Source of the DNA: Sanderia malayensis
Lineage: Eukaryota; Cnidaria; Scyphozoa; Semaeostomeae; Pelagiidae
NCBI GenBank assembly: GCA_013076295.1
Contig: RQOL01000729.1
Coordinates: forward strand, 1,054,001-1,118,000
Direction of reading: 5' to 3'
Length of the DNA: 64,000 bases
Both the position numbers and the translations under genes were made by a program. The notes under the pieces were generated by a model. It worked only from the letters and a program-made list of their open reading frames with translations. It had not been told where the DNA came from and searched no databases. This document shows, piece by piece, positions 37,806 through 48,020 of this stretch. Position 1 is the first letter of the stretch; every line of letters begins with the position of its first letter.

Positions 37806-38711
37806 GAGCCATCATATCATTGCAGTCGGATTTTAGCATCAATTATATACCTGAATAATTAATTATAATTAATGCTGGTACGAGACCTACCGCCGATTTC
37901 TTTGTTTGTCGTGGTTACGATACAGACTCGCTTGATTGTAAAAAATTTAGCCATTTGAATCGCCTAGTCATTGCACGTTCATTACAATGCTTATACTCAT
38001 TGTCTATAAAATGCCTTTTATTTCCCGAGCCTTAATGTTATACAATGTCATTGGTTTGTAGTTGTCTTTATTAGAGAGAATTCTTTCTTTATTAGGTTTA
38101 GAGAGAATTGTGTATATGCAGGCATTGATATCTCTTTGATTTAGTAGTTATTATGTTTCGCCATGTTTCTGCTTTTCAACGCTATTCTGAAGTTTTGTAC
38201 CGATCAACGATTGTTATATCTGCATGTGTATTATGGCAATTTTTTGTACCCGGGCTAACTTGTGTTGTGTACATATACTCTTAGTATATGTATTGCTAAG
38301 CATGTTGAAAGTTATATAGCTGCAATTTCTTGCACACCGTGAAGGTCGATGCAAGCAGGAACGATAAGGCTCCTTTGGTTTGTCATGCAAGCAAATCAAA
38401 GGGAGAAGACATCAAATAGAATATAGTGTAGCATTGCTCGCATCACTGCAAAGAATATCCCTGCTCTGCAGAGGAGAGTCGCTTTTAATACACCTGTATT
38501 GTTTTGTTATTTAGTTGCGTAGTTTGTGTCAGACCGTGCGGGTTTCCAATTGATATGTTCACGAGGACCGAGAGAGTAATGGATGTCATAGCTACATTGC
38601 AAACAACAATCCATGCTTGCACAATTATATACCTGAATAATTAATTATGATTAATTAATCATTCAGGTATATAATTGATGTTAATATCCGACTGCGATGA
38701 TATGATGGCTC
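37806..38711. mobile_element. Foldback/TIR element, about 0.9 kb
   Basis: A left arm beginning GAGCCATCATATCATTGCAG and continuing through ATCAATTATATACCTGAATA (about 37806-37862) recurs in reverse complement at about 38654-38711. A further partial copy of the ATTATATACCTGAATAATTA segment at 38623-38645 forms a local palindrome with the right arm. No transposase frame is seen inside; it is probably a non-autonomous DNA element. Confidence 0.65.
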
Positions 38712-38801
38712 GCATCGGGTTAGCGAAAAGACTCTCTTACCCCCAGCCACATCATGCCAGCTTCAAAGCTGGTGTATGACACAAACAATGCCAGGCCTCA
38801 A

Positions 38802-38834
38802 TGACGTCATTGGCATTGCCAACAATATAAACTC
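38802..38834 (+). promoter_or_regulatory. CRE plus TATA promoter-like site
   Basis: TGACGTCA at 38802-38809, itself inside the palindrome CAATGACGTCATTG, then TATAAACTC at 38826-38834. An AATGCCA/TGGCATT inverted repeat surrounds the CRE. Oriented towards the gene at 40169, which would then have a leader of about 1.3 kb or an upstream non-coding exon. Confidence 0.45.
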
Positions 38835-40168
38835 GCCCTTTTAAGAATATTTACAGTCTTAGTTCGGAAGAAAAGCCGATTGGTCTTGGAAGCAAATAGG
38901 TTTCTGAAATATAATCTTTAGAGTGTTGGTTTTTGGGAAATTTTTAGAGCTCAAGATAAATCTATGAAATATTGTAGTTCTGGGCTTGGAAATATCTAAG
39001 CTTTTAGTCCTTGAAACGCATAGACTTTCATTCTCAATAGCATCTGTAGTGCCTTAGAAATATAGACCTTTCTCTCAAGTTTCGAGTGTTTGTTCATTGG
39101 AGTCTATTTAACTATAGAGCGTTTTGTTTAGTTAGAAAATCTCGAATTTAACTGGACTCTCGAATTTAGTTTGCGTTTGCAGTTTATCAATGTTGTGCAC
39201 ACCATTTGGCTGCATACATTAAACGCATTTCAGCAATACGTTTGTTTGCTCGAGGACAAATCTTGGATGCAGTTTTATTAACGTTGTTTTCCGTATAGTT
39301 ACCAGGTACAAACAAGATAGCAGTGACGCGAAACTAATTGTGAAACGTCGCACGCTGTTTCTAAGCCTTGCAAATTGTTTATTAGGTACCTGCTTGGGAG
39401 AAAACGTGTTCATAATAAAAGCGTCGATTTCCAGATATCTGATAAGATAGGACGATCGAATCTCTGTTTACGTGAATGCGAATATGCAGCCACACAGTAT
39501 GCAAGGCTCTGTTTGACTTAAAGGTACCACGCGTTGTTTTCGTAGATCTCAGCGCGAGATTCATCTTGACAGGTTTGTAACTATGTGAATAATCAATTTC
39601 AGGTTGAAGCAAGCGGTCGCATCGTTTTAATCCGGATTTATCAAGCGAAAATTTCTCTGGCGTCGTGTTGAGTATCGCTGGGAAATAGCTATTTGTCATT
39701 TGGGAGAGAAAGAACATTATTTGAATAATTTGCGATTTATCTTCCATCGCCGGATCCTAAGCCACCATTTCTGCAGGAAGGCAAGGCAAAACCATACGGA
39801 TGTTAGTAGCGTAGTTAACTGCGTTTGTTATTATTATTATTATTGTCACAGTTACCAGCAGGAGCGGACTGAGTGAAAGTGGAGTCGATCACTTGTTGAA
39901 AATAGGAGCTTTCGCGAAGTTACATCCGTGCATATAACGTCATTGCGTTGAGTTTGCTTGCTAACAAAGTTAGGAATTGTTGCTGCTGCGTTTGGCATGA
40001 CGGATGACTCGCCATTGATTTGACTTGCTCGATTGTAAATTGTGGTGGTGGATAGTGAATACGTGTTGTCGAGTTCATTTGATGGACATTTTCAACGTCA
40101 GTTGGTTACATTAATATTTAGTTTGTAGCAGGTAGAGAATTATACTCGATTGAGAGCAAGACTACGCA

Positions 40169-40723
40169 ATGTTTCCACACAGCAAATTCAACAATGCTGA
40201 GCAGAGTAATATTCTGCGTATTCTGAGAGAACAGGAGCGGCTGGCTGATCAGAAACTAATGACGTATCCTTTGGAGAAAGTCGAGCCTGTTGTTCGCGCC
40301 AATGCGTTGCCGCCTCTTGGATCCACGAATGCAACTTCATATATGATGCCCGCTGTCGTAAAGGCCTTGCCAAGTGCTCCTCCACTCGCAACGACCTACT
40401 CACCCCCGCAGCGGGCTGCTGCTTTAAGACTGCAGCGAAAGAGCAGCAATGAACTGATGCAACATGAAACAAAGCAATTTGCTCCTGAGCAGCCTAATTT
40501 CAACGGTGGACAGCGAAAAGATTTTGACGCATGTCTGCACGACGCGGTAAGGCGGCATGAAGAAGACAAACCGTTTGCGAAACAGCGAAGCTTCGATAGC
40601 AGCGACGATTCGCGAATCAGAAAGCGAATGGAACGACCAAAGTCAGCGCATCACGGAAGGCGAAGACCGCAAACAAGCGCTGGTAGATGTGCCGTAACAA
40701 GAAATATATCCCTGGATGATTGA
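40169..40723 (+). CDS. Small basic protein of unknown function
   Basis: 184 residues in one exon; the first ATG follows an A/T-rich leader. Not recognised. The N-terminus (NAEQSNILRILREQERLADQ) looks helical; the middle is Pro/Ala-rich and disordered-looking (PPLGSTNATSYMMPAVVKAL); the C-terminus is strongly basic with the phrase RPKSAHHGRRRPQTSAGR. An RPKSA/RPQTSA-type motif occurs in many ciliary and microtubule-associated proteins, but this is only a hint. Single-exon structure, compositional bias and a possible poly-A signal (AATAAA, 41555) are compatible with a real gene, perhaps lineage-specific. Confidence 0.6.
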   Translation: MFPHSKFNNAEQSNILRILREQERLADQKLMTYPLEKVEPVVRANALPPLGSTNATSYMMPAVVKALPSAPPLATTYSPPQRAAALRLQRKSSNELMQHETKQFAPEQPNFNGGQRKDFDACLHDAVRRHEEDKPFAKQRSFDSSDDSRIRKRMERPKSAHHGRRRPQTSAGRCAVTRNISLDD

Positions 40724-42917
40724 TGGCACATGCATGATTATCATTGTGCATAACTCTTTGACGATGGTACGCATTTTGCGATGAACTTCATGCCTTGTTT
40801 ATAAGACTATAAAAAACGTATATATTATTATTGTCATAGCTTTAGGATTATTTATATCACAGCTTACTCGAGGCTTTGAATCGTCTTCATTGTCTTATAT
40901 TATACTGCTGACTGTCAACAAATTCGGTTTGCTTAACTCTTTTCTTTTTTTGTTTCTCGGGAGGGGGTGGGGTTCTTGACCATCCAAAAATACATTTTCT
41001 GGACCTCGTTTTTTACCCATTACGCCACTAACTGCTAAGCGTGAACGAGGCAGCGTTAATTGCATATATGTGAGGCTGTTTGTCGTTTTTAAAAGACTGA
41101 GAACTCTCAGACTCAGTACATTACGTCCCAGTGCCTCGCTCGCAACTCGCTCAACAACTCGAACGAGCGAGCAAAACGAGCGAGGCACAGGGACGCAATG
41201 TAGTGAGTCTAGAGAACTCTGTTTGCTATGCTTTCACCTGCACAACAGCAACAAGAAAGAAACGTTTGCCACAGCACAACATATTAAACATGTATATGAC
41301 GTGTAAGTAGATCGATTGTCTGAAATATTCGAAACACAGCGCGAATCATGCCTACAGCGTTCAACATGTGAATGGCCTACCAAGAAGCGAATTATTAAAT
41401 AATGCATGGAAAACCTATTTTTGTTTTTCGAGTAATTTGTTTTGTCGGGAATTTTCGATCAGAAAACCTCTATATTTTGTCTTAATTGATGAGTTCATTG
41501 TTTGCAGACATTGAAAACAATTATTTTTGACTCATCTTTCGTTATTTTTGTTGAATAAAGTATAGCGAAAGGTTTGGCGCTGCTTTGGTAACAAGTCTAC
41601 ATTGCCGTAAAAATTTGATGCTACGTCCCAAGTCCCCCCGCCCCTGGGGGCTTATTTAATTGTTATTCTTCTAGAGGGTGGACCTAAAGAGAGAGGTGGC
41701 TGGAGACTAAATACAGCTTTGACAATATATGCAAGAAATTGTGTATGCAAACGTTGACGTTTTGAATCGAATTGTCTCAGCTATTAAAACGGGCTCGGTT
41801 CGGAAACTCAATTTGAAACAGGTAACTTTATTTGATTCTGTGAATTTTGTGTGATTACAAGTGTGATTATCAGTTATAATGACTTTCATCCATCCGTTTA
41901 ATCATAATATTTTCCTATTTCATCTTTCCAAGCTGACAGATTCAGCAGGTGCCCTATACCCGCGAGTACAGTGAGACAACACAAACAAGATGAGAATGAC
42001 GTGACGCGCATGCCCACAACTACGGCAAGCGACTGTTAGCAAGCGTGCAAAAATATCGTCCGATTGAAATCCAAAGCAGGGCTTTTTTAATAAGGGACCC
42101 TCAATGGGGTGTATCCATTGTATTCTATATTAAAAAGGGACACTTTTTGGTTTATATGGCAAAGCATTAGGACTGCAGAAGGGGCTGGGGGCCCATGGGT
42201 CCCCGTTAGTATGTTGAATAAAGGCAAAAAGGCCTTGATTCAAAACGTAAATCAATGAGGTATATATATTTCAATTGTACTTCATTGGCGTGAATTGAAA
42301 GAAGCAGAGAAGACTGAATGGCTGCACGTAATGGATGCCTTTGTCTCCTTGTGGAATTAAAAGGGCCCTTTTGGTTTAGTTCGCCACAAGCACAGAACAG
42401 TTACGAATCTGTCTGATTGCTGAACGAGACCTACGTACAGCAACTGTATTTCATTTGGGATAAGCGAGGTAAGATTTTCACTTTCTTTATCGTGTTCACT
42501 TGCGTAAGTAATGTGGACCACTTTTTTACTCAGCTTTGTTAATGAACTGCGAAATAGCTGGTTACCACTGTTGTTAGGCCTGTTTGTGAAAAGAAAGTTT
42601 TAAGCAATGAGGTTTTTTTGGATAGAAAGGGTTTCTATATACGACCTCATTCGTTTTAAGTGATGTGAATTACTTCATGTAGTTATGTCTACAATGACAT
42701 GAAATATCACTGTGATGTGTGAGTTGCATCTCAAGGTTTATTGTATTACCTCTCTCTGTCGTATTTACTTAACAAGTGTTGGCAAATAGAGAGACATTAT
42801 TGCTCTCCAATGCTACTGGAAAGCCAGTTTATCATCTTACAACTATGAAATAGTCCCACTACAAACTGAACTTTTCTATTCTTCAGATTTGTAGACGAAA
42901 TAATACCACTTATTATC
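40724..42917. other. Intergenic before the TIR gene
   Basis: Holds one inverted-repeat element (41099-41219) and A/T-rich DNA. No gene supported. Confidence 0.5.
41099..41219. mobile_element. Palindromic MITE, TAGACTCACTACATTGCGTC family, copy 1
   Basis: Nearly the whole element is an inverted repeat: CAGACTCAGTACATTACGTC at the left matches the reverse complement of GACGCAATGTAGTGAGTCTA at the right. The centre contains ACGAGCGAGC motifs. A second copy is at 51700-51862. Confidence 0.85.
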
Positions 42918-44394
42918 ATGTCACCAACACCAAAAGGACATGTCATGCTTTCCTATCAATGGAACAGCCAGAAGGAAGTTGTTCGCATCAAAGAGAGACT
43001 GGAAGCTGATGGCTATGACGTATGGATGGACGTGGATGACATGCAAGGAAATATTTATCAGAGAATGGCTGAAGCCGTCCAAGAGGCTGCAGTCATCGTT
43101 GTGTTCATGACAGAAAAATATGAACAATCCGTCAACTGCAACAAAGAGATACAGTTTGCTCAGGTAAACAGTAATAATGCCCAAAGAGGCAGTCGCTCCT
43201 TCGCCGTTTATTGAATAACGAGATTCTTTTATTTTCCTATTATTTTGTGTGAAGTTTTGCATGTATCTGTGTATGTATGTCTACCTGTTCATTTGTTAGT
43301 CCGACTTCTCTGTCTGTCGCTATCAATGTAGCCACGTCTATTGTTTTTTTTGCACCATTCATCTGTCTGTCTCTTTAGCCTGTTTCTATCGGCTCCCTTT
43401 ATTTCCAGCTCTCTTCTTCCATTTTTAGGTGAAGCAAAAGAGTATTGTGCCCGTCAAGTTGGAAAAGAACTACAGTCCAAGCGCGGCACTGGGTCTTTTA
43501 GTAGCTGGAAGTTTATACATCGACTTCACGGATGAAACACGTTTTGAAGCAAACATTGCCAGTCTGAAGAAGGAGATCAATGCAGCCATGGGTGATAAGG
43601 GACCAGCACAAGAACCATCGGCACCATCACTGCCAACACCATCCGCCGGAGAGCATCTCATGCGTGTGAAATGGGTAGAAAGCAGAAGCGATGGGTGGCA
43701 AGATGGTGCAGATAAAATCATCGCCTTGTTAAAGGAAAAGAGCGTTCTGCGCGGTCAGGTCTTGGCGGTAGATGCGCACAATAATGGCGCAAGAACACAG
43801 GCAATGTTTTCCGCGTTCTACGACTTGAATCATCCATCCAATGGCGAGCAGGCGCTTAATCTGGCCTACGAGCATCAGAACGCGTCCTACTCTTGGCAGG
43901 AATTCTACGAGACTGCCAGTCGACAGGTCAAGGGTGTGAAATCTGAAGACATCGTGACTTTGACAGGCTGTTGTAACGAGAAAGGACACTCTGTGTTCTT
44001 CGCTTTTTACCATTATCCAAGCCACGGCCCTGCTGATCATAATGTCGCTTTTATCGATAGCCGAGCCGACTCGTGGAACGGTGCCGCTGATGCCATTATA
44101 GGCAATCTGAATCGTTGCGGCGCCAAACAAGGCCAAATTCTCTCAATTGATGCGCACAACAACAAAGAGGACGAGAAAGCCATCTTCAGTGCATTCTGGG
44201 ATGCAAACCTGCCTTCGCAGGGGCGCCTGTCCGTTGGCTACAAAGCGTTCAGTGCTAAATATGGTTGGCCCACTTTTTATGATAACATTGCAACGGAGTG
44301 CAATAAATTGAAGAGAAATAACTTGATATCAATTACGGGCTCAATCAATTGTCATGACAGTTCTGTGATGTATCTTTTCTTCTACAAGGATTGA
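42918..44394 (+). CDS. TIR-domain protein with a duplicated unrecognised C-terminal domain
   Basis: Exons 42918-43163 and 43429-44394; 403 residues, no signal peptide or membrane segment. Residues 7-110 are a TIR domain of the bacterial/plant-like type: HVMLSYQW (strand A), GYDVWMDVDDM (strand B/BB loop), IVVFMTEKYEQSVNCNKEIQFA. E77 in NCNKEI lies where NAD-cleaving TIRs such as SARM1 keep their catalytic glutamate, so NADase activity is possible (inference). After a Pro/Ser linker (140-155) come two repeats of about 115 residues, at about 161-277 and 287-403. Shared features: ESRSDGW/DSRADSW, GQVLAVDAHNN/GQILSIDAHNN, AMFSAFYD/AIFSAFWD, YSWQEFY/YGWPTFY, IVTLTG/LISITG and an aromatic end. I do not recognise this domain. 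The arrangement suggests a cytosolic sensor or oligomerising partner fused to a TIR effector. Confidence 0.88.
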
Positions 44395-45010
44395 TCTTCA
44401 AGGATTGACTTTATTATCTATTGGATTATCTTTGCTTCATGACATTTTTTATTCCTACAGTTCATCATTACATCCAACATAAATTATCATCATGAGAATC
44501 TTGTAAAGTATAATTATCTTTATAGCCATATTTGAAAACAATGCTTGGTTGGTCTATCTCGTCTTAATAGAAAAGGAAGAATTATTTATCGAGAGACAGC
44601 TGGCAATCAAAATGCATGTGAATGAAGATATCAAAGTCTGTTAGAGTTCAAAGTGGATTATATCAGTAGCTGGGTGAGTGGAATCAGGTAATAATAGAAT
44701 TATTAATATTATTATCAATATTATTAACAGAGTCATTGTAATCAATTTTTATTATCATATTGTGAGTCAAAACAGTAAATCCTGATAACTTGAATCTCCA
44801 AGCGATCGATGAAAATGGTTTGACTTAAAAAATATTTGAATTATTGAGGGTTGGAAAGTATTTCAAAGGGAATACAAATTGGTTCGAATCATCGTTGGTT
44901 CGAGTTATCGGGACTTTAATTTACTGACAACATTATTAATATAGTTTATTATCATCTCCCTTTAGTTTCTAACGTCAGCGTAATATGTGAAACTATAAAT
45001 CAACAACGAG
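44395..45010. other. Convergent interval between TIR and NHA genes
   Basis: 3' ends of two convergent genes. TTTATT at 44945-44950 reads AATAAA on the minus strand as a poly-A signal for the exchanger. One inverted-repeat element occupies 44773-44936. Confidence 0.6.
44773..44936. mobile_element. MITE-like inverted repeat, CAGTAAATCCTGATAAC type
   Basis: Left end CAGTAAATCCTGATAACTTGA and right end TTCGAGTTATCGGGACTTTAATTTACTG form imperfect inverted repeats. Flanks are not a clean TA duplication. Possibly related to the 4801/5913 family through the CAGTAAA terminus. Confidence 0.6.
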
Positions 45011-47657
45011 TTAAGAAGACAGGCATTTAAACAAATTAGTATTGTTTCTTTTGTTTCCACCGGCTTCAATTTCATCATCATTATCATCATCGATAATACT
45101 CGTTATTGCAGTTCGCCCTTCTCTGCGCAGGAATTTCGGCCCGGCCACGGCAATACCGATGGCTCCGATTGGCGCTGTTATCAGTATGACAAGAACAGCA
45201 ATGGTGACTATTTCTATTCCAAGCGTCTCTTGATACTGGCCCGAATAGCCGCGGTCTCGAGCTGTGTCCAGTGGAATCGAACCTATAGCCGCCTGCAAAG
45301 CGAATAGATAGATGTGAAGAGGAATCGAACCTGTGAACAACCGGGAGGTATTACAATAACAAGATGAGCATGCATATCGCTATTGTTTACAATTGCGACT
45401 TGCATGGATGGTCTTGCTATTACATTACGTTTGCATTCATTGATTGCCTTTCATTTATTCTGTATACCACCAAACAGATGTGTGAATGTAAATACCTGGA
45501 CTGTAGCTTTCGGTAGCCAAGCCAGTGCAATAAACAACCTCTCTTTGACGGTCAAGTTATTTCCAAACACAACAAAATAAGTGCACGTTATTCTGAACAC
45601 AAGTCCAATGATCAACGTTGCTATACCACGGCCTGAAATCAAAATTTTGTTTTACTATACACAACTCTATTATGCCATATTTTACCCTGGATGCTATAAA
45701 GATTTAGATCCGATGAGAAATGTAAATGGTGCTTTAAAATCTTAGTTGCAAGTTAACTGCTGTTAGTAACACTGCGTATGAAGACACTCACCAACCAAGT
45801 GACCACTCAGGTATTCTAAGCCAACTTCTGCACCGATAAGACCAAAAAGTAGTGGCTGGAAGAACTCCCATAAAATCGATAGGACGTCACCGACAGGTTT
45901 CTGTGAAAGCAAACAAAGAGGAAATATATCAAAATGCGAAGCAATTAACCTTGTGGTTGAGCTTTTGGTCCTTGAAACTCAAAGCTGATAAAAATAATTG
46001 TGAATAATGTGTATGTCCGTTCAGTGACTTTCATGATAGGAATAAAAGTTTATCATGTTTCCGAGGACGGTGTTCTGAGACGTACTTATAAAAGGAGCTT
46101 AGTAGAACAAGTGACAAATGAACACTGATCTGACCTTTCCTTCGTCTCCCCAACCATAACCAGCAACAGCTCCAAGAGTTAAAACACCAAGTGCACCAGC
46201 ACCAGCGAGCTCAGCCCGATTGCTTCCAAACAACGAGAGAAGACCAAAAGTGACGAGAAGAACACAGCGGTTCTTTGTGGAGTGTTTCTGTTGGAAAGAA
46301 ATTGTGAATTGGTTTGAAATGACTACCAGAGTTGTAAATCTGTGTCAGGTAAAGATGGTTATTCAGAGAAATGTTTCACATACAGATGATGCGTAAGGGA
46401 AGTACCACAGGATGATTCCAACTACTAAGCCCATGACGATTCCAAGACAAAGTTCTAATGGTCCTCTAAAGATGTTGAAGACCAAATTTCCTGAGACAAG
46501 AGTATGAATAGATGCATAGAGAATTCAGCAGCTTGCTATAAAATTCTATACTAAAGTTGTTGTGAGATATAATATGCTACAGCCATGAAAAAATCTGAGA
46601 ATTAATCACATTGAAGTCAAGGCAATGTAAACGAGGTGGGTACCTTGTGAGAACGCGATTCCCAAGAACACACTAAACATGCTAATTGCAAGGACATCAT
46701 CGCATGATGAGGCAGCCATGACTAATGTCGGGATGCCTTCTTTTGTTCCATAGCCACTGAGTTGCAGAGTCAACATCGATGGAACAACAACCGCTGGGGA
46801 AACAGCACCCAAAATAAAACTAAAAACAAAACAAATCTTGAAAATTGTTATGCTCATTAAGTAAGTAATTTGTAATTTTATTATGAGTTGCAGTCTTGAA
46901 ATAATGTATCAAACAATTACCCCAGCATGAAGGCCCAAAGCCATGGCATTCCCAAGAGGTAATGAGAAATGACAGCAACTGCAACTCCTTCCAAAAGGCA
47001 GGGACAGAATGCTAATCTAACCACTGTACACTTGAGACGTTTCAGTGCTTCAATATCCAATCCGAGACCAGAACGGAGTAGGATGATCACAAGAGCAACG
47101 TTTCTCAGGGTAGAGGACCATTGTTTATCGATGTTTTTGGCAATTGAAATGCCTGGAACATTTCTCAAGAGGAAGCCAGCAATCAGCATGCCAAGTAATG
47201 GTGGAAACGCAACGAGGGGAATTTTGCTGACGAGAAAACCACAGAATGAAGCAACAACAAGAAGCATGAACAATGAGAATATGTTATATCCAGGTAAAGC
47301 ATTTTTCCCCAATATTGCCCACAGCGAGGCCCAAATAATGAAACATATAAGTCCTCTTGTTATCACATGCCCAAGAAAACCTCTTGGTGGACACCAGGGT
47401 GATAAACATTTGGGTAAGACACAGGATTTAAAGCAGAGTTTATTCGAGTTATTTGGTTCCTTATCTTCGTCAATATCGAGAAAAGTGTCATTTTCTGTCG
47501 ATTGCACTTTTGGTTCCAAATGTTCTGGTTCTTTTACAATCAGATTGAACGATGTTTCTGCTGTTTCGTCAATGATTTCGTCGCCATTTTCACGACCTGC
47601 TGGCGTTTTGGATGAATTTATATCACCAGACAACTCAGTGTCGTTTTCATTCGCCAT
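45011..47657 (-). CDS. SLC9B: Sodium/proton exchanger of the NHA (SLC9B) family, 7 exons
   Basis: Exons on the minus strand: 47657-46921, 46819-46644, 46490-46384, 46287-46135, 45900-45792, 45632-45496, 45292-45011; 566 residues. An acidic cytoplasmic N-terminus (about 1-95) is followed by a run of membrane segments with NHA/CPA2 landmarks: FPPLLGMLIAGFLLRNVPG, LRSGLGLD, LGAVSPAVVVPSML, and the paired aspartates in MAASSCDDVLAISM that correspond to the ion-binding DD of NHA2. Later FFQPLLFGLIGAEV, ALAWLPKATVQAAIGSIPLDTA and ITAPIG also match. The C-terminal tail is acidic (DDDNDDE). CPA2 exchangers move Na+ or Li+ against H+ across plasma or organelle membranes. Whether it corresponds to SLC9B1 or SLC9B2 cannot be said; the invertebrate gene may predate that split. 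Confidence 0.95.
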
Positions 47658-48020
47658 TTTATCGTTTCAGACAATGAAATAAACCAAACCATTGCACGCT
47701 TTCAACACCTGGCTTTTATTGGGAAATACCTAGCTTTATTTATTATAGGCAATAAAAGCCAAGCTGCCTTGCCATGCCATGCTGAAATTTGAATATGGAT
47801 TACTGCGTCTGCCCACCTTTAACTCATGAGCATGCAGTGCTGCCTCTGGTGCATGCTTGTTTTTGCCACGTCCCCTCAACTGGCCTATTCCTGTCTTCAT
47901 TCTAATATTTGTAGATTAATTTTGCGTGGAATTTATTTGGGAAAAACTTCAAATTGGAGAATCAAGTTACTAATTATTGATGCCCTGGTGAACTTATAAG
48001 CTGATCTAATTTTGTGGAAC
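47658..48020. promoter_or_regulatory. Shared upstream region of divergent NHA and EOGT genes
   Basis: Only 363 bases separate the two start codons, so the interval must hold both promoters. It contains an exact 11-base inverted repeat, GGCTTTTATTG at 47711-47721 and CAATAAAAGCC at 47750-47760, which could be a cruciform or a symmetric protein site. No CRE/TATA pair is present. Confidence 0.5.

Larger units (their letters stand above)
36102..40168. other. Intergenic between ARP6 and the 184-residue gene
   Basis: Contains a purine-rich and GAT-rich stretch (36580-36812), a long inverted-repeat element (37806-38711) and a CRE/TATA pair (38802-38831). No protein family is recognisable in the short open frames. 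The 121-codon minus-strand frame at 39382-39747 has no supporting feature. Confidence 0.5.

Noticed and set aside
39382..39747. 121-codon open frame on the minus strand
   Set aside because: No recognisable domain or splice-linked partner; length is possible by chance in A/T-rich DNA, though a lineage-specific gene cannot be excluded.
46969..47682. 237-codon plus-strand frame opposite NHA exon 1
   Set aside because: Shadow of the exchanger's coding strand; the minus-strand protein has clear family motifs.
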